Source of the DNA: Andrena cerasifolii
Taxonomy: Eukaryota > Arthropoda > Insecta > Hymenoptera > Andrenidae
Length of the DNA stretch: 64,000 bases
Reading direction: 5' to 3'
Assembly: GCF_050908995.1 (NCBI RefSeq)
Contig: NC_135132.1
Location: forward strand, 1,669,001 to 1,733,000
In this document: one piece after another, positions 43,335-54,150 of the stretch
How positions within the stretch are numbered: position 1 is the stretch's first letter
Layout: every line of letters starts with the position of its first letter
Program-made: the position numbers and the translations under genes
Notes under the pieces: generated by a model
Told to the model about the DNA's origin: nothing
The model's database searches: none
Seen by the model: the letters and a program-made list of their open reading frames with translations, nothing else

Positions 43335-44071
43335 GAGGTGCAACACAAGAAATAGTAGAGAGAGAACAGAGTATTTAAATAGAAACGGGTTCAGTCAATT
43401 AGGTATAGAATTAGAAAAAGGGGAAGGGAAGGAAATATCGAGAATACTGAAAGAGAGGGACAGAGAAAAGCAAAAGCAATGGAATAGGATAAGGGAAGCA
43501 AAATACAACAAAATGTACAAGTACATATGTAGGGTAAACTTGCCAAGATATTTGGAAGAGAGAGGAGTAAGAGGAAACCAGAGTCTTATGGCAAGAGCAA
43601 GGTGCGGAGATATGGAAGAGGGGAATAGGTATTGGATGAAAGAGGAGGATAGAAGGTGTAAGCTATGCGAAAGAGATATAGGGTCGTTAAAGCATCTGGT
43701 GGAGGAATGTACAGGTCTGGAAAGAATAAATATAAGTGTGGAAAAAATACTTCAGGAGAGAAGGGTTGAGGAGGTAGTGGAATGGCTAAGGGATGTAGAA
43801 AGAAGGTGGAAAGAAAAAGATAAGGAAGGAAAGAGCGAAATGATACCAAAGAATAATAATGTGCAATAGAATGGAATGGTAGGAGAGGGAATAGTTTAGT
43901 AGAAAAGTAGATAGTATGGGAGAGAGGGTGCGTTAATTATATAGGGTAATAATCATGGGTGTGAATAAGTGTGAGAGAGAATGATAGGTGGGTAGTTGCA
44001 ATGTTAGGAATATAATTGTAAACCAAGTCAAATTTCTAGACCGCAAGGTTGAAATTAAATAAATATATATA
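43335..44071 (+). pseudogene. Non-LTR retrotransposon, 3' end (reverse transcriptase C-terminus)
   Basis: A frame open from 43330 to TAG at 43867 (about 179 codons), rich in K/E/R. It includes RIREAKYNKMYKYI, RCGDMEEGNRYWMKEEDRRC and a C-x2-C-x7-H-x4-C zinc knuckle (CKLCERDIGSLKHLVEEC) typical of the RT C-terminal end of insect LINEs. A 200-bp 3' UTR and an AAATAAATATATATA tail follow. The catalytic RT domain and endonuclease are absent: 5' truncation on insertion, as usual for LINEs. Confidence 0.85.
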
Positions 44072-44458
44072 GGGTAAACCAACCAGTGAATGACCGAATT
44101 GTTGAATCTATGAACCTTTGAATACTTGAATATATTTATATATAACAACAAAACTGTTGAGATTGCATTTAAATTTATTTTTCTTGAAATTTCTATAAAA
44201 ATAATTACTTATTTTTATTGTAATTTAAAAAGAAACAATTATAAAATGCATAACGTGTAGAAGCCCAGTAAATGATCGCATACTCTTAATAAGAATTGTA
44301 CTTATTAATGTTTGCTTAACACGCGTAACTAAAAATATAGGATATTAAAAGTGTAACTACACTCCATTTATAAACATATAATGTTTAAATTTATAATTGA
44401 CATTTCTTTGCCTAATGGTCATTCACTGGTATGCGGTCAATTACTGGTTGGTTTACCC
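44072..44458. mobile_element. Pogo-like TA-flanked element with CCAGTGAATGACC motifs
   Basis: TA at 44070-44071 and 44459-44460. Ends GGGTAAACCAACCAGTGAAT and complement GGGTAAACCAACCAGTAATT. The motif CAGTGAATGACC recurs inverted near 44418. It is inserted in the TA-rich tail of the LINE. Confidence 0.85.
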
Positions 44459-44460
44459 TA

Positions 44461-44920
44461 CAGTGGCTCACAGCCATAATCGTACACTCTTTAAAATAGC
44501 ATAACATTTTTAAAATTGGTCCAAACGACTTGAGTTTTTTCGAGAAGCTAGAAGGATTAGTTTGCTAAGTGACATGTTTCATCGTTTTGAAAAAAATGCA
44601 ATTGGCCGGAGTAGCAAAAAAAAATAGTAAAGGTCGTTTTTTCAACTTTTTTTTGTGAGCCTGTAATGAAAATTTAAAAAAAAAAAACGTTTTTAGATTG
44701 AAGTTGTATACGTGTCTAAAATTTCATGAAAATCGTTTAACGTTGCTCTGAGCTATAAACGCTTAAAGATCGCAGAATAAGGTTGAGAATCGCTGATTTT
44801 GGGAATTTCCGCGATTCTCGACCTTATTCTAGCTTCTAAAACAAAACTCAAGTCGTTTGGGTTAATTTTAAAAAAGTTATGCGATTTTTAAGTGTGTAAG
44901 ATTATGGCTGTGATCCACTG
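44461..44920. mobile_element. TA-flanked MITE with CAGTGGNTCACAGCC ends
   Basis: Ends CAGTGGCTCACAGCCATAAT and complement of CAGTGGATCACAGCCATAAT; TA on both sides, the left one shared with the neighbouring element. Interior relative of 2620-3363. Confidence 0.88.
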
Positions 44921-45245
44921 TATATATTACCAGTTTTCAATTTTTTTTTACATGTAGTATAGGGGTAGATGAAAGTATCTGCCAAGTTTCAATTGTTTTC
45001 ACTACACCGTTTTAAAGAAATAAATTATAACTTGAAAAAAAATTGTGAATTCAGGGCATTTTCACTGCCAAAAGTATAGCAAATAATACTTGAGAAGGCA
45101 TTTGTAAAGTGAAAAATACGTTCCTAGGAGTAAAAATAAGACTGCAACTGTGTTCGAGTTCCTTACTATGCGTAACATGAAGATATTCAAGTATTTCAAA
45201 TTTCACATACTTTTGTCTAATATTGTACGTCCGATACATCCTTAA

Positions 45246-45723
45246 GGATGAACTTCAGTGACAATCTTAGCCAAAAGTTAATCCATTTCCAAGATATTAA
45301 TAAGGCTTTTTCTGCAATGAAAGCCAGTCGGAAATGGCAATGGTGTATTTTTTATTTTTATTTTTTCGCAAATTCAGTTGAATTCGCTCTTATTTTTTAT
45401 CTTGTTTTGTCCATTTATTGAATATTTGATCTTTTACCATAAACTTGTTTGTTGGAATGTACCTGAAATGCAACTGCTAGAAATGAAATAATCAAACTAT
45501 AATTTTCCTTTTTACTTACATGAAAAGCAGTGAGTGTTGATCATATATATCTTAATTATATTAATAAAACTCTTCCATGTTAAATTGAAAGTTAAATACC
45601 TAATTTAAAAACTACCGAATCAATTTTTCTAAATTTTTGTAGGGGGTTTTACTATTGCATGAAGATTCATGCCTCCAATTTTCAAAGATCTTCGCTTATA
45701 TTGTATGTTACTGAAGTTCATCT
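45246..45723. mobile_element. TTAA-flanked MITE (GGATGAACTTCAGT ends), copy 2
   Basis: TTAA at 45242-45245 and 45724-45727. Intact counterpart, inverted, of the outer parts of 40714-41936, e.g. GGCAATGGTGTATTTTT. Confidence 0.85.
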
Positions 45724-45766
45724 TTAAAAGACTCCAATATGTTTCTTTTAAAAAATTCCCAATAAT

Positions 45767-45982
45767 TTGCCTGATTTTCAGAGCATCAGACTAGGGAGAC
45801 TCTTTAATGGAGAAGGAGGAGGACAATGTTTAGTTGATTGGATAGTTTTTGTGGGCAGTAAAGGTTTTCCTTTAACCCAAAATATCTTTTTGGATAGTAT
45901 CAGATTATTAATAAGAGAGTTAAGAGAGGAAAATCCATTTACTGGAGGCAGGCCAGGAAAGTATTATTTTGAGGAATATTGA
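45767..45982 (+). pseudogene. CENP-B-type helix-turn-helix fragment of a pogo-like transposase
   Basis: About 60 residues: CLVDWIVFVGSKGFPLTQNI and ELREENPFTGGRPGKYYFEE fit the conserved W-x-x-x-x-x-x-x-x-GFPLT ... NPF-x-x-G-x-PG block of CENP-B HTH domains. No start codon and no catalytic domain. It lies between the elements at 45246-45723 and 46008-46522. Confidence 0.6.
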
Positions 45983-46007
45983 TAGTCATTATAGAAGAGT
46001 TTAATAA

Positions 46008-46522
46008 CCCTTCCTTGACACTCTGGGTGTGAGCCACCCATGAGCTGATTTTGACGCTCCGTACCTTTTCCAATAGGTAGATTCTACGTAGAATACCATG
46101 GATATTCGAGGAATATCTCTATTTTTTCAATTACCGAAATAGCCTTCCTTCTATATGCAAAATAAATACTTTTTTTTCTAAAGCCCACTTTTAAACTATT
46201 TTCCTCTCAAAATGTTATATCCCAACAACAACTCTGTAGTTTTTTAGCTTCTAATATTGAAATTTGTAAAAGTTACAATTTTTTAAAGATTTTCTTCGTT
46301 TTTCCTCAACATATGGAAATCTAGAATTTTTCTACAAAAACTGGTAAAATTTCAATTAAAAAACTATTGGAATACATTCTAGAGACCTTGATATTGATCT
46401 ATGATTTTTTTCATAACGATTGGATTCTGTAGATGAAAATGGCAGTCGTTCAAAAATTGTTCTGTGTGTGAGCCACCCAGTATGTCGAAGTTGATTGAAA
46501 AAAGAGGTGTGTCAATGAAGGG
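46008..46522. mobile_element. TTAA-type MITE (CCCTTCNTTGACAC ends), copy 2
   Basis: Ends CCCTTCCTTGACACTCTGG and complement CCCTTCATTGACACACC; TTAA at 46523-46526, left flank ATAA. Contains about 85 bp more than copy 1, including GTGTGAGCCACCC twice (46029 and 46469). Confidence 0.85.
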
Positions 46523-46526
46523 TTAA

Positions 46527-47052
46527 TTTAAGTAAAATCTGAAATTAAAACAACGATGGGAGAAAAATCAGCACTCAACAGAGGGGAACTTAAAAAAAAA
46601 AATAAGGGAAAAAGCAGCACTCACAGAAGGGATGAAGTAATGTAAGAACAAGAAGCAATAATTTTAAGTTTGGTAGAAATCAGTAGTATTTTTATTTCAA
46701 TAAATATTTGTTCCAAAATTATAAATAGCTTCATTTACTATTATGTTACAAAACCTATCCATACAAGATGTAACTTATTCCTATTTGAAGGGGCAACATA
46801 CTATGTCGGTAGAAATTGGTAGAAATGGTGGGTAGAAATACGTACATCGCTATTTTTCGTGAGCGAAAATACGGACATTCGAATCATTGTATTTAATTAG
46901 TGATTATTAATAATTAACCTCTAACTGGGCACGTGAGGTTTAATAGATCCCAACCAGCTTTAAACGTTCGTAACATTGTTATTTTAATGCACTCTAGTGG
47001 AAAGAAAATAATATACATTATAGACGTTTTTCATATATGGTGGGACAAACAC
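46527..47052. other. Intron DNA without recognised feature
   Basis: AT-rich with an A9 run near 46592; nothing coding or repeated noticed. Confidence 0.35.
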
Positions 47053-47060
47053 CACGTAAC

Positions 47061-47684
47061 TAGGGATGGAGTGCAAAATCACAAACAGTGATTTATCACA
47101 GTGATCGCAGAATCACGATCACGGTCGGGATTTAACTTCAATAAAAAAAGTGATTTTTTTTAACTTGAGTGAATTGTTTACTGTGATCGTAATTCTCGAT
47201 CTTGATTGAATTATTTTTTATAAAATACTTCAATACAGCTTGTGTTACAGTCAAAGCGTGCTAATTCGGCGAATATATAGAATACGCATTCATAAATAGT
47301 CAATATATGCACGCACTGATTTGATTGGCTAAAGTATTCACATATACATTATACTTTTTAACTAAAGTGAAGAAATATTCGTTAATTTAAATAGATCAAG
47401 AACAATTACATTGGTTCAAAATATACAATTGAGATTCTGTAAGAACAGTGAGGACTCGAGAATGTTTCGAGAGAAAGTAGAAATTGGGGTTATGTGGCGC
47501 GTGCAAAGAGCAGTTATGTTCTCCACAAATCAGAAGCGATCATGAAAATCGCGAATCACTGTTCTGCCTGCACCAATCAGAAGCGATCGCGAAAATCACG
47601 GATCACTGTGAAAAATCACCGTGATTGGGAACTAACGTGATCGAATCACTCGTGATTTACAAATCACGGTTCTAGCCAACACTA
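47061..47684. mobile_element. hAT element with AATCAC/GTGATT motif arrays, 624 bp
   Basis: Flanks CACGTAAC (47053-47060) and CACGTGAC (47685-47692), 7 of 8 identical. The left end TAGGGATGGAGTGCAAAATC and right complement TAGTGTTGGCTAGAACCG are only partly alike. Words such as AATCACGATCACGG, GTGATCG and AATCACGGTGATT-like pairs fill both outer quarters (47080-47215, 47545-47670). The centre is unrelated AT-rich DNA. Confidence 0.8.
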
Positions 47685-47874
47685 CACGTGACCGACCATG
47701 TGATTTTAAAGCACGTGACCACTCAAAGGTTAAACACCTTGCAATATCTATATGAAATATTTTTTTGAATTAATTGAATTAGTACACAGACAATTTTTTT
47801 ACACCTTCTTTATGACGAATGAACGCTTAAACGAGTAGAAATTGGGGCATTTACCTTAATACAAAATAACTTAC

Positions 47875-48165
47875 TATGACCGGAACATTGTTCTCCGCTT
47901 GTGATATGTTTTCCTTTAATATCTGAATTACTTGGAGGCGTTCTTCTCCCTTCAGATTGGCATAATCCTTAGCGTGGTTGGCGTCATAATGACGCTTCAA
48001 ATTGTAACTTTTTACACATGAGAATAGTTTCAAACACGCGAGGCATTTGATGCTACCTTCGTGCTCAGTAAACAGGTACGCTTCTTCCCACGAGGGCTTA
48101 AAAGGTGCTATGGCATGTGGAGCCTTCCTTTTCGAACTTGAAGCTTCATCCATAATTGCATGCAC
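47875..48165 (-). CDS. BED zinc-finger exon of a GTF2IRD2/ZBED-like protein
   Basis: 97 codons from ATG to a consensus donor (ATA|GTAAGT). The finger is C-x2-C-x14-H-x4-H type: CLACLKLFSCVKSYNLKRHYDANH, preceded by W and FxxxEGSIK and followed by AKDYANLKGEER. This is the standard N-terminal BED layout of ZBED/SCAND3/GTF2IRD2 relatives. A second ATG (residue 5, MDEASSSKRK) may be the true start. It ends in phase 0, which fits the AG inside the ORF at 33801, 14 kb downstream on the same strand. BED fingers bind DNA, so the protein is probably nuclear. Confidence 0.8.
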
Positions 48166-48425
48166 TTATGCAATATATCCACCAGTCACTTGTTTAACAC
48201 TTGAAATGCACACGTAACGTACCCACGCAACAAGTAGAAAATCGCTAAACGAAGTGCCCGTTGGGGACTAACACTTTGGTTCTGACAGAATTTTAATTAT
48301 CTGTCATTGCAGACCTGTACTACTGGTCGAATTAAGAGCTGGAAGCCTTCTACGCAGCTCTGAGAGCCATGGAAGAGCAAGGCGTGGAGTTGTTACTTAG
48401 GTCGTTAGCTATAGAATAGGTGGCG

Positions 48426-48695
48426 CAACGCTGTCCAAGCCAGGGCTCGCGAGCCCGTGAGATTCTCCCACTCCCGTCCGCGTTGCCAGGGATACCGCGC
48501 GACGCTAAAGAGGCGACCATGACAGGCTAGCGTTTCCGTCGTCAAGGTAGTTCAGGCGCTACACATTATGCGTGGATTAGTGACACACACCGCCGCAGCG
48601 AGCCAATGCTACTATTTCCCGCGAACACTACGCGGGGAAGGACCGGTTGGAAGGGGCAGCAGGGGCGCGAGGGGCCTGACTGCTGGACAGCGCTG
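48426..48695. mobile_element. hAT-type MITE with CAGCGCTGTCCA ends, diverged copy
   Basis: CAACGCTGTCCAAGCC and the complement of CAGCGCTGTCCAGC frame GC-rich DNA resembling 61045-61271 (GATTCTCCCACTC, CGTCCGCGTTG, GGAAGGGGCAGCAGG-like). No clean duplication. Confidence 0.55.
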
Positions 48696-48892
48696 GACTG
48701 TGTGTGCATTCTCCTTGCAATCTTCTCAACGCATTGCGGGACACAAGTGGGGTCTGCACTCACGGATTGCCCCACCACAGGCGACGCGGTTTCCGAGGCG
48801 CTATTTTCTGGCTCCCACGAGCTATCGGCTCCGACAATGACCGAGCAGTCCAAGCACCCTGCTAGCAGTTACCAGAGCAACGATTTGTGCAG

Positions 48893-49565
48893 CAGAGATG
48901 TGCAAAATTTAATCTAATTACTAATTACTGATTACTAATTACAATTGAAATGCAATTGTGAACTCGCTTACGAATACCTTTCTGTAATCGTTCATTTTTA
49001 CTAACCTCAATTACAATTGAAATACTGTAATTGTAATTGTGCAAAATAATTACAGTAAGTCTCACGATACAAAGTTACGTCTAATAAATTGAGGTTTGTA
49101 AATATTTTTCTTAAATGATGATGTCATTAAACAAAAGAACAACTTACACGTTTTGTAAAAATTTGTAAAAAATCCAGGAACCAATGTACAAATAAGTAAA
49201 TAGCTACTTACACTCCAAGAATCACAATTAACAAATTTTTCTTCAATATTTCTACTCTGCAGTTACGAAAATAAAATGAAAGAATTGAGATAATTATAAT
49301 GATATGTACACATTACTACATATTTTTTTCTACATTGTTATGTATTCACAAACAGTATCTTACATCTTAATTAGCACATCGACATTATTACACCATATTA
49401 ATAATATAACGTAGAATAAACAAAAATAAAATTTCTATGCAATTGTAATTGCCCTACACAATTACAATTAATAACTATGTAATTATAATCGCTCTGCACA
49501 ATTACAATTGTCATTGTAATTGACCCACAACTACATTTGGCAATTACCATGGTAATTGGAGTCCA
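48893..49565. mobile_element. hAT-type element with CAATTACAATTG motif arrays
   Basis: AGATGTGCAAAATT start resembling TAGAGATGTGC ends. Arrays of TAATTAC and CAATTACAATTG words lie at 48915-49060 and 49435-49560 around an AT-rich centre. A shorter relative lies at 51699-51860. Terminal duplication not found. Confidence 0.6.
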
Positions 49566-49569
49566 GAGG

Positions 49570-49869
49570 AGCGATAGGGGCGATCGTCCCCTCTCCCCAA
49601 AAGTTATAAAATAGAAAAATATTATGACATTGTGTATGATTCTGTATAAATAATTAATATGAATTTAATTATTTAGATTATAGTATCACATAGAGATAGT
49701 AAAATATAAATTACAAGCAAATTTAAAATCTTGTACTTATGTACTTTAAATATTTCGCCCCCTCCAAGACAGGTGTCTGAATCCGCCTCTGAGCAATTAA
49801 GGATTACTGAAGGTAAGGAGTACATCACTTGTAATTGATTTAGTAATTCCATTGTGACTAACTACTTGT
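49570..49869. other. Intron DNA, nothing recognised
   Basis: AT-rich apart from a GC-rich stretch at 49560-49600 (GGGGCGATCG...). No repeats noticed. Confidence 0.3.
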
Positions 49870-50165
49870 GACAAACAATTCAATTTTGTTTGATGCCCAA
49901 CTTCACTCTAAGGCGGTGAAAATGACCCCTGAAAATTCTCCAATTTTGTTATTACTCGCGATTTGTAAGATCTGAAAGAACAGTAAGCTATCATATGATA
50001 GTCATAATTAAAAGAAGTAACATTTTCCTAAAAACTTTTTTTTATCTCTTATACTTCGCGAGTAATAATACAAAATCGGAAATTTTTCAAGGATCAATTT
50101 CACCCTTTAACAGTGAATTTGGCAGTAAACAAAATTGCGTTGTACTCAGGAGGACGTCCCCTAAA
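49870..50165. mobile_element. Palindromic repeat related to 35605-36035
   Basis: Arms CAATTTTGTTTGATGCCCAA... and ...GGCAGTAAACAAAATTG pair around 50000. ATGACCCCTGAAAATT / AAATTTTTCAAGGATCAATT and CTCGCGA also pair. The same segments occur in the CAAGG-ended element at 35605. Confidence 0.6.
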
Positions 50166-50565
50166 ACTTTGTACGGCGTCATACATGAAAATGATTACTC
50201 TTACGAAAAAACTCATAGAATCTTTTTTGTAGAGAATTTGCTAAGTTACAAATTTCATAATAACTATTTTTGTCGTAAAACTGATAGATAACGAGATATT
50301 CGCGAAAAACTTTTGTTTTTTACCTTTGACCCTCTGCAGAATTTTTGGCGGCGGTCACATCGATGGGTACTTTTGACATATTGTTTAAAACGGCGACATA
50401 AAGGCCCATACAAAAATTTAGCTTGCTGGATTAGTTAATTATTCTGCAAATTGGCCAAATTTTCGTTTAATTTCACTGAACTAAGAAACGAACGAGTAAA
50501 GAAGGCAAATGTAGTGTTAAGACAAATCTGGGGAATAGGAGAAAGGAAGTAAAAATATGATTTGA

Positions 50566-50720
50566 GGCATTGAGAGCAAAAACGGAGTAACCCACATTTT
50601 TTGCGAAATTGAGTTAGTAGCAATAATGTATTCCAATAGGGTGTGACTAATCATATAAAATCGGAAAAATTAAATTTTTTTAATGTGGGTTAGTCCGATT
50701 TTGCTCCCAATGCTTCATAT
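50566..50720. mobile_element. Short derivative of the 14071-15976 element
   Basis: GAGGCATTGAGAGCAAAAAC and the complement of GAAGCATTGGGAGCAAAATC are followed on both sides by GGA(G/C)TAACCCACATT. It keeps only the ends and about 60 bp between them; the minisatellite is absent. Confidence 0.75.
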
Positions 50721-51084
50721 ATATGTGAGGGGTAGGAATGGTATGTATGTGATATATGAAAATGGTTCATGTTTATGGATATGGTTTATGTGTATGTACG
50801 TATAGTATATGTTTATAGTATGTGTTTATGTACAGTATAAGTTTATATTATGTGTTTATGTATAGTATAAGTGTATAGTACTTATAGATTAGGGATTTTT
50901 ATGTGGGAGACGTAAAGGCATATATATGTATCTGTGGGTATTTGTAATGTACACGCCTGTATATTGAGCGTACAATAATATGTATAGGTCATACGAGAAT
51001 GAGTGTTGTTAACTATACAGTGTGCACATGAAAACTAAGTCCATTTCAGATATGTGAAGCCGAAATAAATATTATCTATCTATA

Positions 51085-51275
51085 TACTTATGTCAGCTAT
51101 CGGGAGCCAGAAACCCCGCCTTCCGGAGTCGCGGTCGGTGGTGGGGCAATCCGTGTGTGTAGAAACCTTAGGTTCCTTATTGATAACACGCAAGGAGCTC
51201 CGAAATAATGTAAAGGGGGGGAAAAAATGTTGCTCCCTAGGCCCCCAAGAGTGCCAGTTATTTAAGCCTACGGGT
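51085..51275 (-). repeat. Dispersed GC-rich repeat, copy 2
   Basis: Complement of the 24094-24290 repeat: GTGGGGCAATCCGTG, CCCCCAAGAGTGCCAGTTAT and TTAAGCC are shared. Confidence 0.6.
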
Positions 51276-51698
51276 ACAAGCCTGCACACACATTACTACA
51301 GCTTCCCCCACCGCGGTGTATGTAGTCGGCTCCGACCTCGAATCCCGCGCGGAGCTGCAAGCTATGTACAAGCGGCGCTCCAGCTCTCAAATCGACCGGC
51401 TGACCGAGTACTGGGGAGAACCTGAGCGTGGAATAGTATGTAGAAGAAACATACATACATATACAGGGTGATTCTACAAGTCAAAATAAAACGAAAATAT
51501 AACATACAAGTTTATAACAGCCCCCTTCGTTTTCGAGAAAATTGAGTTTAAATTTTATCCGAATAAGTACGCGTAGGTACACCGCAGTACAGTTTTAATT
51601 AGGTAAATAAAACCTTTTTTACACGACGATATGTGTATCGCGAATCACGTATTCGGTACACGTCCCTAAGCCGCCAAAACTACACTTTGGTGTACGCC

Positions 51699-51860
51699 AG
51701 AGTTGGGCTAAATGTAATTAAATTAGAAATTAGGATTGAAATGTAATTGTGTAATTCAATTACAGATTACTTTCTGTAATCGTTAATTTAGTTTACCACA
51801 ATTACAACTGTAATTGACACATGTAATTGTAAATGTAATTGTGCAAAACAATTACATACA
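51699..51860. mobile_element. Relative of the CAATTACAATTG element
   Basis: AGAGTTGGGCTAAATGTAAT start; TGTAATTG/CAATTACA words repeat at least eight times. The second half of an element is not seen. Confidence 0.5.
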
Positions 51861-51871
51861 CTCCTCACATT

Positions 51872-53017
51872 AATTGATGGGTCGGATGCAATAAGGGGAC
51901 TAGCGCTCGAAAATGGGAAAAATTATTGTCCAAACGCTAAGAAAGATTGGAAAATTAAATGTTAAACTGAATTTTAAAAAATATAGTGTTGTAAAGCTCG
52001 TCACGACACACAATTTTTTCTATTTACAGTTTGTTTATCGGATCATTACTATTCGAGCTAAAAATTATAAATAAATAATTTTTCATTTTCCAAAATCATT
52101 ATTTCTTTAAACATAAATTGCAATAACTTGAGTAAATATTAAGGGATCGCTATGAGACTTAAAACATAACTTCAGAAAACTCTAGCGAAGCCGTAAAATG
52201 TATGCACGAAACCCCTATGTTAAAACATGTAATAATATTTAATTAAAAAGTAATATTGGACATAATCCATGTTTTTCAACGTTCGTCGTTAAAAAGCGAC
52301 AATATAACTTGCAGCGACAAAGTTTTCCCTTAATATACAAAGAAAATTTTCACAATTTTTCACACTGATTAATAAATAATTGTAGAAGATATGACGATAT
52401 ATATAAATCCCGCGCGGCACCAACAGTAAACGTGAGTATTAAGACTGCCAAACAGCGCATTATATATATCGCCATATCTTCTACAATTATTTATTAATCT
52501 GTGTGAAAATTGGTGAAAATCTTCCTTGTATATTAAGGAAAAACTTTGTCGCTGTAAGTTATATGTACCTCAAAGTTGCATCGATACTTTTTAACGGCGA
52601 ACGTTGAAAAACATGGGTTATGTCCAATATTACTTTTTAATTAAATATTATTACATTTGTTAACATAAGGGTTTTGTGCATACATTTTACGGCTTCGCTA
52701 GAGTTTTCCGAAGTTATGTTTTAAGTTTCATAACGATCCGTTAATATTTACTCAAGTTATCGCAATTTATGTATAAAGAAATAATGATTTTGGACGATGA
52801 AAAATTTTTTGTTTATAATTTTTAGCTCGAATAGTAATGATTGGATAAACAAACTGTAAATAGAAAAAATGTGTGTCGTGACGAGCTTTACAAAACTATA
52901 TTTTTTAAAATACAGTTTAACAACATTTAATTTTCCAATATTTCTTAGCGTTTGGACAATACTTTTTCGCATTTTCGAGCGCTAAGTAGTCCCCTTATTG
53001 CATCCGAGCCCTCAATT
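51872..53017. mobile_element. Very long palindrome, about 540-bp arms
   Basis: The ends share GGATGCAATAAGGGGACTA and AGCGCTCGAAAATG. Arms pair almost base for base through GCTCGTCACGACACAC, TACGGCTTCGCTAGAGTTTT, AACGTTGAAAAACATGG-like words and AAGATATG. The spacer around 52405-52455 contains CCCGCGCGGCACC. No ORF. Confidence 0.88.
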
Positions 53018-53026
53018 GTTCCTTCA

Positions 53027-54150
53027 AAATTTTCAAATCGGTTCAGTAGTTCGGGTGAAATCCATGGAAATATGTGAAAAAAGTAATTTTTCTCGCCCGA
53101 AATTGAGATCGACAATTCACTGAATCATCTGGGAAAAATTGAAATCGCAACAATGGGCCCAGTTTCTTATTTTTTACGTTGAGTCTGCACTTTTACGAAG
53201 AAAACAAGCTGCTACTGATGAAAATCTATGGATAAATACCGAAACTAGAGACAATTGTGTGAAAACACTAAAATTTTATTTTGTCTCGGTTTTTGTGTTT
53301 TTTTCAGTTTTATTGTGTTAATTCAATTTTAATTCATTCTGTACATTTTTTCAAGTATGTTGTTAACATGTGTGTGTTTTAAAAATAATAAAAATGCACT
53401 AAAAACTAAAAAATAATTATTTTTTTGCACTACTATTTCGATGGTGTTTTTTCACATTAAATAAAATCGTGGAGCATTTTTAATAAAATTGTTTAACATA
53501 AATTTTCCTTTATAGATTTCTACTCGTAGTTCATTTTCTATTTTATGGGCTTTCATTTTTTTTTCCAACATCCATTTCTTCTTGTCTCACTTGAATTTTT
53601 TCCCGGAAAATCTTAGTGACGTAAATAAATGATGAACACGGAGAGAGTCCATCAGAATATGAAGGGTATTGAGCGACGGTATCATAGATTTTGGGATGAG
53701 ACAATGATGGGAGTTTATAATTTGGTTCCTCATAAGAGAAACGAATCCCAAAACGAACAAAAGACAAAAAAAGAACCAGAACTATTTCTAAAACACACAT
53801 ATGTACACTAACAAAATACTTGAACAAATGTACAGAATTAATTAAAATTGAAATAACGCAATAAAATGGAGAAAAAAACACCAAAACCAAGAAAAAATGA
53901 AATTTTAGTGTTTTCACACAATTGCCTCTAGCTTCTTTATTTATCCATAGATTTTCTTTAGTAGCCGCTTGTTTTCTTCGGAAAAGTGCAAACTCAACGT
54001 AAATAATGAAAAACTCGGCCCATATTTGCGATTTCGATTTTTCCCAGATTATTCAATGAATTGTCGATTTCAATTTCGGTCGAAAAAAATGACATTTTTC
54101 ACATTTTTCCATCGATTTCACCTGAACTACTGAACCGATTTGAAAATTGT
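53027..54150. mobile_element. Long foldback, about 350-bp arms
   Basis: AAATCGGTTCAGTAGTTCGGG and the complement of AAATCGGTTCAGTAGTTCAGG mark the ends. Arms 53027-53380 and 53775-54150 pair. The middle (53390-53770) is unpaired and carries GTGCACTAAAAAC-type AT-rich DNA. Confidence 0.8.

Larger units (their letters stand above)
43232..45241 (+). repeat. Interspersed repeat, copy 2 (split by LINE and MITEs)
   Basis: 43232-43334 and 44930-45241 match 1-121 and 520-810. The break holds 43335-44929 (LINE end and two MITEs). ACCAATGTTTTC before and ACCAGTTTTC after the insert look like the LINE target duplication. Confidence 0.8.

Noticed and set aside
43586..43849. Minus-strand hydrophobic ORF of 87 codons
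   Set aside because: Antisense shadow of the K/E-rich LINE reading frame.
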